This document shows, one piece after another, positions 12,142-23,825 of a DNA stretch of 64,000 nucleotides. The position numbers were made by a program, and so were the translations under genes. Position 1 is the stretch's first letter. Every line of letters begins with the position of its first letter. Origin of the DNA: Mesorhabditis belari (lineage: Eukaryota > Nematoda > Chromadorea > Rhabditida > Rhabditidae); contig CAUEEP010000868.1 in assembly GCA_958450365.1 (NCBI GenBank), positions 365,876 to 429,875 of the forward strand. The letters are read 5' to 3'. The notes below the pieces were generated by a model. That model had not been told where the DNA came from and did no database searches. It saw nothing but the letters and a program-made list of their open reading frames with translations.

Positions 12142-13203
12142 ATCGTTTTTAAGGTCTCTAAATTTTCACTTTTATACTTATTTTGTACAGTTTCACTTAA
12201 AATTATTAAATTTTCAGTTCTCGTTTTTGTTGATCTTTCCTTTCAAATTTGTGTGATCTCTTAACAGCCAGTATAAAATTAACTATTATTTAATTATTTA
12301 AAAAAATAACAATCAGTATAAAATTCTACCTTATCGACCCCGAATAAATCTTTTTGAAAAATGCAGCATGAAAAAAAATTGAATGTAGGTTTTGTATTAA
12401 CTCACGGATTGCAAATAGCAAAGTAGCATTTTGGTGAGCACAGTAAGTGTGCAACGTATTCGATAGGTACATACATATCACACTAGCTACAAGTCAATTA
12501 GGTGTAAATCCGCCTTGTAAGCTGATAATGATTTTTGGTTTTGTTGCTGAATGTCTTGAAGAACTTTCGAAATCTCAAGTTACTATTTTGCTTACAAGTC
12601 CGATACAAATCATATAAGAAACTATTTATTGCTGCTATTGTTGCAAATATTCATTTTTTTTCATCTCAAATCGTGTGGGGACAGTGATTAGTCAAATGAT
12701 CTATTAGATGAATCTTTTTGATAAGCGAAAGTGTATCGAAATTTCCCCTCTTTCCCTTCTCGATTTTCTCATTTCCCTTCTTTTCTCGATTTTCTTCATC
12801 AGCTTCACCACAATTTCCCCCATCTTTTTCGATCAGAAGTAGGAAGATCTTATCTATTTCTCTTCTCTCTCTCTCTTTTGTGTTTCCCCTTAAGGGACCG
12901 CCCCTTTCTATTTTTCTCTTTTCTCATCACTGAATCCTTTTTCCTCTTTTTAACTATTGCCATTCGTTTTTGTTACCACTCTTTGAGAACATTTCTCCGC
13001 ATACCGAACTCCGATTTTGTTTATTTATCTGTGGTAATTTTGTTTATTTATTTTAATTGATCACATTTCGATTCAAACAATCAAAAAATGAAACATTTCT
13101 CTAGTTGATAATTTTCTGAATGACAATTCCTTTGTAATTTCCTTAATTTTTGAATACATAATTTTTGAATACAAAATTCGTATTCTTGTGTAGAAACGAT
13201 AAA
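12142..13203. other. Intergenic region with a pyrimidine-rich tract
   Basis: Between SAN-1 and the zinc-finger gene. A strongly C/T-rich tract covers about 12735-12960, within 500 bp of the zinc-finger gene's first ATG. Open frames in it are Phe/Ser/Leu-rich artefacts of composition. It may be promoter or 5' leader sequence. Nothing else is recognised. Confidence 0.5.
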
Positions 13204-16200
13204 ATGGACAATCAAGGAATGACCGCCTTTTCCGGTGACGAACCGCAAGAACCGTCAACGAGTCAACGAGTGAGTCAAGTTGAAAAAAACAGACGGAAAT
13301 CGTTTTGGATTTTACTTAACACGTTGGCGACAGACAGAAACCGTTTCTCGCTACTTACGGACCAAAAATTCTAAACATTTATCACAATATATAAATTTTG
13401 ATCCTGTTTCCGAATCCAGATTCAGTTTTTCTCAATAAAGTACAATTTCTTGTAAATTCAAAAGACCTCCGCGACAGCGACTTTGCGCGTTCTTTTCATG
13501 TCTGTTGTTTCATGTTCTTTTCATGTCACTCATAGGAAAAAGCGGCGTCTGGCACACTGCTCCGGATGTGGGGTCGGCCGACTTGGGTAATCAAACCGTT
13601 CCAAAAATTAATTTTCAACAGGGAACTTATTGTTTTTCTTTACGGATTAGTGTCTAAATTCCCCTCATATTTAAATAGATGCCTTAAATAACCCCTATAA
13701 TTAAAACCATCAAAACGTGATCTAAACCCGAAAGAAAGGAGTTTTTTTTGATACAAGCCTCTAAAATTCCGTATGCCTGGGTTGATATTGAAAAAAAATA
13801 ATGTGTTATTTAAAATCAACATACTCAAAAACACCTGGGTGTAAATTTTGAGCTCTAGAACTAGAAAAGAACGCCTTCATCCCAAATGGTAGTTAAGTGG
13901 TAAAAAGCGGTAAAAAGCCTCGTCACCAATGTGTTAAAGCATAAAATCTTTTTGATCTAAACAGTATTCCCAATTCTTAAAAACTTTTTAAGCAAATTTT
14001 CTCACCTTTTTTATTTGTCACTGAGCATTTCAGCACAGTGAAAGTGTCGAAGACGAGCCGACCTCCGAGAATTTGCGACGAATACTTCAACAAGTGCAGT
14101 CAACAATGAAAGAAAGAAGCGTACGTTTAAAAGCTTGAATTCGTTTCAAGGCTTTATTCGTTTAAATTATTAACGGAAAAGTCTTCCAATACTAAGCATG
14201 CATAGTATCGCTCAAAATACTGTAAAACAAGTTTCTTGTCTCGCTGCGGTAACCCGAAATAAAAATCATTCGCAAAGCAGAATATGTTTCAATTTTAAGG
14301 ATGATCTAAAATCGGAGATTGTCTCCTCGACATCGGGCGTTGTTTCACCAAGCGAAGAAGAGTTACAAGCGGGTCAAATTCTTGGTCCATTCAACGTGAG
14401 ACCCGTCGATCGATCACCAAATACATCTAGCTCAAATGTGATCACGGTAAAAAGAATTTTTTCTCCAAAAATCGAAAAATTCAGGTAGAGAACGGTGGTG
14501 TGACTCAAACTTTGGAGATTCTCTCCGATGAACCAATCCTTCAGCGCTTAAAAACAACAACAACCCTTGGAGAAGCTAATGCTTTATTCTATGTTCATGG
14601 TGAGTATATTTAAAATTTCTTTTAAAATTAAAGATTTTCTTTTCAATTCCAGATGATTAGTCATTAAATTGAATACAGCTGTTTCTTGTCTTTCCCTTTT
14701 TGAAATGATTTCTTTCTTGTATTGATAGCCAACACATAAATGAATGAAAAGAAAGGGGAAATTGAATGATAAGCTGCACCATCTGAAAAGGGTCTTCGTT
14801 CACCCATCTAATATGAAATGATAAGGAAAACTTCTTGACACAGGTCGATTTGGGGAAAATCTGAATAAATAATATCTATGGGTATTGGGTTATGGATCTA
14901 TATCCATGGGTTGAACTGTTTACAAGTGATAAATACTGTTGTAGTAGTAGATCCTCGTGACTGTTGTAATGTAACTGAATTGCTTGTGGAATAGCAGTTA
15001 GCGTTTATCCAGAATAATGAAAAAGAATAAAAGAACCTACTATATATAAATGAGAAAAGAAAAGTCCGTCTGTCCGTCCGTCACACTCTAGATCTCGGCT
15101 CCACATGAACCGATTTCGACAAACTTTTTTTTGATCGGTAGGGAATTAAAAATGAATAGGTACATATTTTTTGATCAAAGCACGTTTTTCATCAAAAACC
15201 CGTAAAAAACCAGAAAAATCACTTAGTCACATCCCTTTTTGCCTTCGGTGGCGCTTGGGAGGGGAGGGGGCGCGCCCCGCCGGCGCGACCACGCCCGGGC
15301 GTGGTCGAGGTGGTTAGCGTCCCGTCTACAAAACGACTGCCCTAAGGGGGTGTCGGGTTCGATTTCCGTCCGTTCCAAACTTTTTTGCTCCAGATTTTTT
15401 CAAGCATGGAGTTGAAGTATGCAATTGGTACTATTATATCAGGGCGAAGGTATTATTACAGGGGTCTCAGAAGGGGAGGGAGGCGCGCCAAGCGCACCCA
15501 GTATAGATGTCGTTATTGCTGCGGAGGGTAAAAGGGTTGGTCCCGATATGGCTTTGAAGGATTAAGATATAGATCCCAGTATTGTTGTAGGGCACGAGGC
15601 GTGGCGTTAGTCGTGCCGAGCGCCCTTTAACTTGAGAGATCAAACTACACGCCAGTCCCAAAACATCCAGCCAGAAAAACGGTTTTTCGGCTGGTAAAAG
15701 AATAAAAGAATCCGAATCGATTCGTATACAAAAATGTCGAACAATGGGAGGGAGCGGAAACAAAATAAAATGGTACAGACGACTACGGGGCGTTCCTAGT
15801 GACAACCTAGACAGATGTGGAAGGTGCACTTTAGAAAACGACAATTTTGTGGGAAGTATAAAAGACTCTTCCCAACAAATACAAACACAGCTGCCAAGCA
15901 AGTTTTCGTTCCTTTTCATATTTCCGTTGAAAAATAACAAATTCACCAATTAACCTGCCGTAAATACTGTAACAGTACCCCACCGCCTTGTAAAGTCACG
16001 TAGTAGCAAAAGTTTTTTCGTATTTCATTTTTCTCAAAGCGCCCATACTTTTGAAAAATTCGTCTTTGATATCAAAAAAAATAGCTCTGAATTTCAGCTA
16101 TTTTTTGATACCTAAGCGCACATTGTAGCATAAACCAGTGTCGAGTAAAACGCGTTCAAAGCTAGACCACGCAACACTCCGCCCCGTCATTATGGGGGTG

Positions 16201-19200
16201 GGGTACTATTACAGTACATATTTGGGCTTTCTAATGAAACAACCCATGGTGCATTTGTTGGTTTTAAACGGAAGTACGAAAAGGAACGAAAAGGCTTATT
16301 CTCCAACCTAATAGTATGCTGTTTTATAACTAACTCATAAATATAATCTCTCTACTAATCCTTCGCATATTTATAAAGCTATTCAAAAACACTATCCGAT
16401 GTTGAGTTATTGAGGAATGTATTCTCCATAAGGTGTAAGGGGGTGAATGGGTGTATCACTCAATCCACTGTATCACCCTTTTCACTCTTTCCATTCTCCC
16501 TTATTTTTCTCATTTCATTTTTACTGATAGGCACCACAAGGGCAATATTATCGCCCTATTGATAAGCGAGAGGAGAACTCCGCCAAAAGAAAGCTCACAC
16601 AAATACAAATTCCTTTCCATGAGGCTCACATCATTGCGAAAAGTCAGAAAACGCTATTAGGAGTAAGCAGGGGAAATTGAGTTCAGATCAATAAAGTTAA
16701 TAAAACTTTCATGCAAAAGTGACATTTGGCAAAAGTGATCAGTTAAAAAAGTACATATGCATTAAACACATTGCCAGCAGTGGTGAGTATTATCTTTCAT
16801 GCATTTAATCTTCAGAAGCTAGCTGTAATCTTCAAAATTCTAGAAGATGGTTTATGGTTGATGACGGTGAGAGTTGTGTCACGAGATGAGCCACTCATTG
16901 GCCTTTTCATTCAAGCACCCAAAGAGAAAGAAGCTGATGAAAATATGAAAAGTTCGTGTTTTTTTAGCTATAAGTTCAAATTTATTGATTCGAATCTTGG
17001 TAGATTTCATTTTAGGATTCCCATGCGAGGGTTGTGATGCATCATTCAAATCACCGACAAATCTCGCCGCTCATCGACAACTCTATTGTAAAGCGAGAGC
17101 ACAAAATGGAGTACATCGCGAACAAAATGGAAATGGTTGGTGGAGCAAAGAAATGATGTGATATCCAAATCATACCTATCTTCCTCACTTTTACCTTTTT
17201 GAAAACCTGACTTTTTATTCTAATAAAAGCGCAGCCTCCAACAGATTATAGATATTCAGCTTAGTAGACTGAATACCTTGAGTTTTGAGGCTTTAAGGAT
17301 ATACATATAAAGCATTGCCTTGAGAAAAATAGCATTCTTTATCATTTGTTTTGCATAAGCAGTGGCAATTTTGATGTTTTTCTTGCAATTAGCTTAATTG
17401 GAATTTATAACTTAGACTAGGTACCGTATTTCTTCGAATAGAAGACCGGGTAAAGAGTATCATCGCGTACTCCTGCGTAGCAGCCCTTTTTAAAATTTCT
17501 TTTCTGCATAAAAGCTTTCAATGAAGTGCTATAGGGCTGGAAAATGACTCAAAAATACCACATGAGCTAACAGATTTTTGAGTCATTTTCCAGCTCTATA
17601 GCACTTGATTGAAAGCTTTTATGCAGAAAAGAAATTTTAAAAAGGGCTGCTACGCAGGAGTACGCGATGATACTCTTTATCCGGTCTTCTATTCGAAGAA
17701 ATGCGGTAATTAAATTCCGTCGAGTTTAAGGTAATGCCATAAAATTCTCATAACTTTAAACATTTTGACTTTTATATTTTAGTATCCAATCATTTAACAA
17801 AGAATCTTGCAAAGCAAAGAATCAATAGTTTTTCCTAGATTCTTGCATGAACTGCTTAAAAATCATTGCTAAAGTTCATTATTGCTTAATCAGTAGCTTT
17901 TCTTTCATTTTCTTGCATTGACTACGATAGCGAAGCCTCCAATAGAAGCAATTTTGTGGAATGATTGAAAAATAGGAGTGCGTGCGCTTCTATTAAAATA
18001 AATACGATATATTCTTCCTGTTACCTTTTTAAAAAACTTATGTATCCTTTTCTCAAACTCAAAAGCACATTTAAAGCTGAAATAGATGTGTGGAGCGATA
18101 ATCACACTGTGATCATCATTCACCTCTAATCTTCTCCATTTCCCCTTTTTCTTTTCTCTACTGACATTATCTAATCGGTGAATCTCTTCTCCCCGATCTT
18201 TTCCCGGATTTTTTGGGGATCTTCTGCGAAGAAATTTATGGATCACTCTAAAATGATTAGAGTTTTGTCTTGGGAAACTTTTCAATTTCAAAAAAGGCGG
18301 CTGGGCACGGTAGATTTAAAGCCCACAGTAATCCGGGCAAAGATATAGTAACCGTATGTCTAAAGTACTGCTTACAGTTCCAATTTCCATTTGATGAATA
18401 TCCTCATTAACTTCTAGCTTCATCTTAGCAGACTGATGTCTACTAGAATCAGAAATGTTAAGATTCACTTTACCATTGTCTCTACCACTTTTCTCTTTGC
18501 CACTTTGCAATTCAAATGTCTTAACCTCTTCTTCTTTGCCACTTTATCATGTGTACATAGCTATACATATTCACATATTACATATCATTCCTTTAGCTGT
18601 ATTTGTTCGAGAAACGAAAAGCAAGAAAAGGCCCTCGGGGGTTATCGCTTTGGGAGATCTTTCTGTTTTGGCTCGATTGGGAACGAAAGAAATGAAAAGA
18701 AATGGAGAAATGGAAAGAAAAAGGAAAAGGAAAGGACCCAGATAAGGGCCCGAATGAAAAGAATGAAAAGATAGAAAAGAGAAGCCATCTCACATGTGAT
18801 AGATGAAGTCGAAGATTGAATGAAGTGCTAGATTTAAGAGGAAAGAAAGGGAAAAAGGGGAAAAGGAATGGATTGAACAATTGCGGATCTGTTAATGAAC
18901 TCAAGGGAATTTAGAAAAGGTTTACTGTAGACTTGTTGACGAGTTGATAGTGCAGTATATGATTTATAGGCAGGAAACGGTGTTGAAACAGTTCCCTAGT
19001 GAGAAGATTTATCTAGAAACTGGCAAAGTCAGAGATTTGGCAGCTAATAATTCGGAAAGATATCCATTTTTGAGATTCAATCATTTCAGTTGTTCCACCG
19101 CGTATTCTCCAATCGATGGGTCTTCCCGTTCCTCCACTCAATTCATCGATCTCTTTACCCACCGCCGGTTTGTCATACAAAATATATTAAACACTACTCT

Positions 19201-22200
19201 TAACACATTCACGACAAAGTCATTTTTGGCTTGGCTGCGGTTCGGACAACATCGTGAATGTATTAATAAATCTAGAACTAAAACTCCTTTTTTATTCCAG
19301 GTTCAGCTCCATCATTGCCTCGATTTCCCACTCAAAATCTCCTTTTTCTGCCGGTTGCCTATCACGATCTGCCACAAAATGGAATTGTACAGGTAAATCT
19401 ATCAAAAAATAATCGTATCTTGTATAATTTAGGTATTAGGCCCGGCTCAAACTTTTGTCCCGATTGCTGTTGGTCGATCACAATCTCTTTCTTCATCACT
19501 TCAACAACTCGGCGCTCCGTATCTCCTCGTGAATTCACATGTAGAGTATTGTGAAAACTATACAGGGTGTCCGGAAAAAAAAGTGGTCATCGGTTTGAGT
19601 CTGGAAAAATTTTCTCGTTGATTTTTCAAGGCTTATCGTGGTGTCAGAATTGGTTTTGCCTCAGGCGCCACACAAAAAGATGAAGTTGATGATTTTGTGA
19701 ATGCATCGGCCATAGATATCCCACGTATAAGGCATACATGAAAAACACACTTTTGAATTCCTCTATTTCACCACAAATCTTTCTACTTTTTGTTTCGATA
19801 AATTTGTTTTGATTAGGATCTTGAAAATAAGAGACCTCAAAAAGTCAGCCCTGGGAAAGCAGCAACAAGAGGGGTTTCTCGCTCAAAAATTAACCATATT
19901 TTCAAGATTTTTAAAACAGCCAATCCAACAATGCAAACTGGAATTGTGACTAGAACATTTAAAGAACAAAAAAAATTATAGAAACAAAAAATAGAATGTT
20001 TTTTGCTGAAATAGAGGAGTTCAAAAGTGTGTTTTTCATGTATACCTTAAACGTGGGTACCTATGGCCGAATGCATGACCCCCTATTCACAAAATCATCA
20101 AAAAAATCAACTTCATCTTTTTGTGTGGCGCCTGAAGCAAAACCAATTCTGACACCACGACGAGCCTTGAAAAATCAACGAGAAAATTTTTCCAGACTCA
20201 AACCGATGACCACTTTTTTTTCCGGACACCCTGTATTCTTTAGTATTTATAATCATATATGAATCATCAAGATAAGCGGTAGTAATTGAAGTTATAGATC
20301 GACTTTTCAGCCAAACATCCCATCAACGGTCAAATTTTCGGCTGGTGAACTCAATTTGCAAATCCCGCTCATCGTCAATGAGCAACAAGAAGGGTTGGCT
20401 TAAACTTTTTCAATCAAAGGCTTTTTGCGTACTAATACATAGTAGACAGATTTTGCGCACTGAAATTTTTCTAGCTAGCTATAGTATTGTATGGACTTTC
20501 TATTGGATTAGGACTTTCTATTGAATGAAACCATGGAGCTGGAAGATGGAGCTTCCATAGTATTAAGTGGAGTGTGTTCCTCGTGATTAAATAATTAAAT
20601 AAATTTGTATAAACAAATTTTGAATCGAATAAAGGTCAATTAATTCAGATTTGTCTCAATTAATGCGTTAATAAACAAATGTGTGCAAATTAAGTTGGCT
20701 GAATATCTTTTACGTGTGAATCGCATTATCTAATGAGCGCGCTAACGTTTTTTCGGGGTAGGCTAGTTTCCGCAACTTTTTTTGCGCAACAGGGTCGTTT
20801 GCGCAACTCGCCATAACTTTCTTCTAAGTGGGCCAATCTTTATGATTTTGGTCTCAATAAGTGCAACAAAATGAGACCAAAATCATAAAGATTGGTCCAC
20901 TTAGAAGAAAGTTATGGTGAGTTGCGCAAACGACCCAGTTGCGCAAATGACCCTGTTGCGCAAAAAAAGTTGCGGAAACTAGCCTACCCCGTTTTTTCAC
21001 TTCGAGTTTTTCTCAACGCTTCTTACTATTAGTTCGTTTTCTCTATACTTTTCTTTCTTTTACTCTTTCTTTTCAATTGAATAACTTTTATTTTAGATTA
21101 ACTTCTGATCCAAAAAACAGCGCGATTTAAGCAATTAAGCAGATTTAAGCATTCAATACAAAAAAATTAGCTATCGAATGTCCAAAAAGTAACAAAAAAC
21201 AAAGTCGGTCAAATTTGAACACTTTTGGTACCATTAGATAGCTAATTTGTTTTCTAATTTCTAATTTTTAATAGCTAATTCCTATCTAATTATACTAAAA
21301 GTGTTAGAATTGGTTTAAGGAAAGCTGAGAAAAACGCATTTTGTCAACGGCAAAAAGGCAAAAGTGGATGGGGCCAATTTGATCGGATCGATCGGATCGC
21401 ATGTCTATTACCTAAGTGACTGTAAATAGTTTATCCTGCAATTTTTCTCGGATCTAAATCTAAATCCGAAAAAATATTTAGTAAGGACGTTAGAAAAGAT
21501 GCGAATACTTCGCACTACTGAGAAAAAGCGCCTGCAAATGATGAATGAAAAGTTTAACAAACAAAACAAACAAATGGTTATAAACAAATCTACATAACTA
21601 CGGTAGCCTTTTTGAGGCCCACGCTTTAGAAAGCGCATTAATCACGAGGAACACACTTACAGGGTGGTTGAAAATTACGTGCGCGCGGCATCTGACATAG
21701 TTTTAAACAATGTATAAAGCATTACTACTCATCTTTTTGTGTTTTAATATTCTTTTAATATTGTATATCTACCTGCTAATGAGGTCTTAATCTTAAAATT
21801 TCAGTCAAACAAATGCGGGTACAAAGAGGAGAGCAGTCCCAGTTCCATCAACAACAATGACTCAAGGTGTTGTTGATCTATCAGCAAAAAGAATGCGATC
21901 AACAATCTTACATCAATCAACAACAACTCCACCAACCACATCAACTTCTTCCACATCATCACTTCCCATTCCGCTACCAATCATTATACCAAAAGTGAGT
22001 TTAGTTAATTGCTTTTTGTGCGGTTCTTCCGGTACACAACTAACAACGAAAATTATAAAATATAATCAATATTGTTTAGCAAATTGATTCAAATGGAGAG
22101 AAACGTTTTGTGTGTGGTTGTGGGGTTTCATTCTCAGCTCAACTCACTCTTCGCGCACATCAAGAACATTACTGTAAATTGGCCTCTCGATCAACAATTG

Positions 22201-22928
22201 ATCCAATATTTGGCTTATCAAGAGAATCACCAAGAAAGGTAATTATAAAATTACAAATTGAACTCAATCCAGTAATCAATTACCGTATTATTCATACGGT
22301 AATTGATATACTATCTGGAAAACACATACTATCAGGAAAAATACTTCATTTGAAGTAATAAATATTTCATTTGAAGGTGCCATCTCGTTGTTCTCAATGT
22401 GATTTCCATCCACAATCTGCTTCTCAATTATCTGTTCACATGAGACAAGTTCATGCTGAAGTACAAGCATATGTTTGCCAAGAATGTGGATATCGGGGTT
22501 TCTCACAAAGAGGCATACGGTAAATGAATAGAATTTAATACATATTTCTCTATTCCTTTAGTTCTCACCTCCGCACTCATCCCAATCTCGACAATATCAA
22601 ATTTGAGACATTAATGAATACACACGTGATTAAGGTAAAAACGATTTGGTATTGACTTTTACAATTTAAAAGATATAAGCTATGTTAGAGTTGAACATAT
22701 ATAATTAGATTGTGTAAGTTAATAAGTAATAAGTAATAAGTAATAGTAATAAGTAATAGTAATAAGTAACCTAATTAGATTGTGATTTTAAAATCCCCTC
22801 AAACAAAGGTGAAATTCTAGGTTTGTCACAATGGTCGAACAGTGTCGACATCAAGTGAAATTTCTGAAAGAAATGGCCGAAGTCCCGAAGAAATTGATGC
22901 CAATATAAAAATTGAAGATAGTGAATGA
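13204..22928 (+). CDS. FOG/ZFPM-like zinc-finger transcription cofactor
   Basis: Fourteen exons join in frame to 1,599 coding bases, or 532 residues: 13204-13269, 14034-14120, 14300-14446, 14485-14599, 16844-16951, 17016-17135, 19301-19392, 19433-19540, 20311-20393, 21805-21994, 22080-22238, 22377-22519, 22562-22634, 22821-22928. Residues about 60-165 resemble the PR-like N-terminus of FOG (AGQILGPFNVRP, then EDGLWLMTVRVVSRDEPL). A C2HC finger lies at C178, C181, H194, C199, the FOG spacing C-x2-C-x12-H-x4-C. A second C2HC finger has C384, C386, H399, C404, one residue short between the cysteines. Two ordinary C2H2 fingers follow at 430-451 and 459-479. GVVDLSAKR at 330-338 resembles the PxDLS CtBP-binding motif. 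FOG proteins bind GATA-factor fingers in the nucleus; that role is inferred from family. The fifth exon's donor (GTTCGTG) is weak, but the phase fits. Confidence 0.82.
15030..15730. repeat. Interspersed element with tRNA-like core
   Basis: Lies in the fourth intron of the zinc-finger gene. The left border CTACTATATATAAATGAG with a GTCCGTCTGTCCGTCCGTC tract recurs at 53878-53920. Near the right end is a hairpin, CCAGCC ... GGCTGG, around a TTTTTCGGCTGGT motif that also recurs at 53948-53965. Borders are approximate. The class is not clear: Helitron-like or a composite. Confidence 0.5.
15299..15376 (+). repeat. tRNA-derived (SINE-like) segment
   Basis: GGTCGAGGTGGTTAGCGTC fits a pol III A box, and GGTTCGATTTCC, about 55 bases on, is a near-perfect B box. 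The stem pairing for a functional tRNA is poor and there is no clear acceptor stem. It is best read as a SINE head or tRNA pseudogene within the larger element. Confidence 0.5.
15897..16320. repeat. Family A element interrupted by family B
   Basis: The left piece (to 15955) has GTTTTCGTTCCTTTTCATAT, then a segment shared with 29820-29860 and 59715-59755. The right piece (from about 16220) resumes with the 'ctttctaatgaaacaa' region and ends GGAACGAAAAGGCTTATTC ... CCAACCTAATAG. The middle of family A is missing and a family B MITE fills the junction. Confidence 0.75.
15956..16218. repeat. Family B MITE, copy 2
   Basis: About 263 bp, ends GCCGTAAATACTGTAACAGT and the reverse complement ACTATTACAGTAC. 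It carries the conserved inner inverted pair around GAATTTCAGCTATTTTTTGA and a G-rich right end GGGGGTGGGGTACT. It sits inside a family A copy. Confidence 0.88.
17422..17708. repeat. Long foldback element (about 130 bp arms)
   Basis: An almost perfect palindrome. The left arm starts TACCGTATTTCTTCGAATAG and the right arm ends CTATTCGAAGAAATGCGGTA. The short loop is around 17560. It lies in the intron after the first C2HC finger exon of the zinc-finger gene. No coding capacity. Confidence 0.92.
18590..18900. other. Purine-rich intronic stretch
   Basis: A/G-rich sequence in an intron of the zinc-finger gene. The Lys/Arg/Glu-rich open frames here come from composition. No recognised feature. 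Confidence 0.5.
19561..20235. repeat. Tc/mariner-like MITE with about 220 bp inverted repeats
   Basis: Starts TACAGGGTGTCCGGAAAAAA and ends with the exact reverse complement ...TCCGGACACCCTGTA, flanked by TA. The arms stay nearly identical for about 220 bases, with a few indels. The termini have the CAGGGTG(T)CC form of Tc1/mariner elements. It carries no transposase frame. It sits just after exon 8 of the zinc-finger gene. Confidence 0.92.
20563..21653. repeat. Putative composite element with matching outer ends
   Basis: TAAGTGGAGTGTGTTCCTCG at the left is mirrored by CGAGGAACACACTTA at the right, and the match extends inward through GTGATTAA. The foldback at 20755-20990 is nested inside. 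Repeated GATCGGATC/GGATCGATCGGATCG and CTCGGATCT motifs lie at 21378-21460. No coding frame is recognised. Confidence 0.55.
20755..20990. repeat. Foldback element (about 105 bp arms)
   Basis: The left arm GGGGTAGGCTAGTTTCCGCA is mirrored by TGCGGAAACTAGCCTACCCC. Arms are near-identical, with an extra 'cagttgcgcaaatgac' copy in the right arm. The loop is about 15 bases at 20857-20871. Intronic. Confidence 0.92.
22718..22770. repeat. Short tandem repeat TAATAAG/TAGTAATAAG
   Basis: About five imperfect copies of AATAAGTAATAAGTAATAGT in the last intron of the zinc-finger gene. Confidence 0.8.
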
Positions 22929-23040
22929 AATGTTTAATTTTTATTCAAAATGTTTGTCATAATAGTCTATGAGTTTTTCTCCTACTTTACAGCGAAAATG
23001 TTCTATCTGACTCTATAATGATCTATCTAACTATCTGAGC

Positions 23041-23274
23041 TACACTACTGGACAATGAAATATCATATTTGAAAAAAGATCGTCACTTTCGCGCGTCTGT
23101 AACTCCCTTGTTTTACCGTATTTCTAAATATTAATATTATCATTGTGTAGCCCTTGAAAAGAGCTTTCAGAAAATGTATAACACTAATAGTTTAAACTCA
23201 AAGATAAGGGAGTTACAGAAGCGTGAGAGTGACGATCTTTTTTCAAATATGATATTTCATTGTCCAGTACTGTA
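23041..23274. repeat. Inverted-repeat element between convergent genes
   Basis: Left end TACACTACTGGACAATGAAA and right end TTTCATTGTCCAGTACTGTA are reverse complements for about 65 bases with few mismatches. It lies between the 3' ends of the zinc-finger gene and the TMEM106-like gene. No coding frame. Confidence 0.9.
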
Positions 23275-23825
23275 TAAAGTTCCAAAACAAATACTGCTTT
23301 TTAAGAATATTGTTATAATTTCTTTAACAGCATTTTGACTAAGGCACCGAAGTCTCTCTTAGCTTTCGTTCATTCAATTTCCCTTCCTTAATTTCAAGGC
23401 TTTAACCCAAAACTCTCATATACCAAAGCTTTTATCTGAATTGATCGTGCAATTCCGGTGTTCTAAAAATAAATACTGATTTATTTAAAATATGACACAG
23501 TTAACTGTACAACTGTACAAATATTTGTCATTTTCAAAAGCGTCAAAGTTTTTCGTTTAGAATCGAAAATGTTATATCACATACGATTTTTGGCTTAATT
23601 AGGTAAGTGAAATGAAAAGTTTGGCAATTGTTTCTTTAAGTAAACCTTTAAAGCAAGAATAGTATAAACTTCTACTGTCATATCTAAAAGTGAAATAAAA
23701 GCAATAATTCTTGCTAGGTAAGCACTCGGAATAGAACTATAGAAAAGAAAAAAATGAAGAAGAAGAAAAAAATGTCGATGAACCCTGGAAGAAATTGAGC
23801 AAAATGTTCTTTTTTGGCGGTCTGT

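Noticed and set aside
12718..13060. Two overlapping Phe/Ser-rich frames
   Set aside because: They arise from a C/T-rich tract and no exon signals support them.
15467..15949. 160-codon minus-strand frame
   Set aside because: It crosses repeat borders (tRNA-like element and family A) and has no family similarity.
18436..18904. Several 90-110 codon frames
   Set aside because: Low-complexity purine tract in an intron; Lys/Arg or Phe/Ser-rich by composition.
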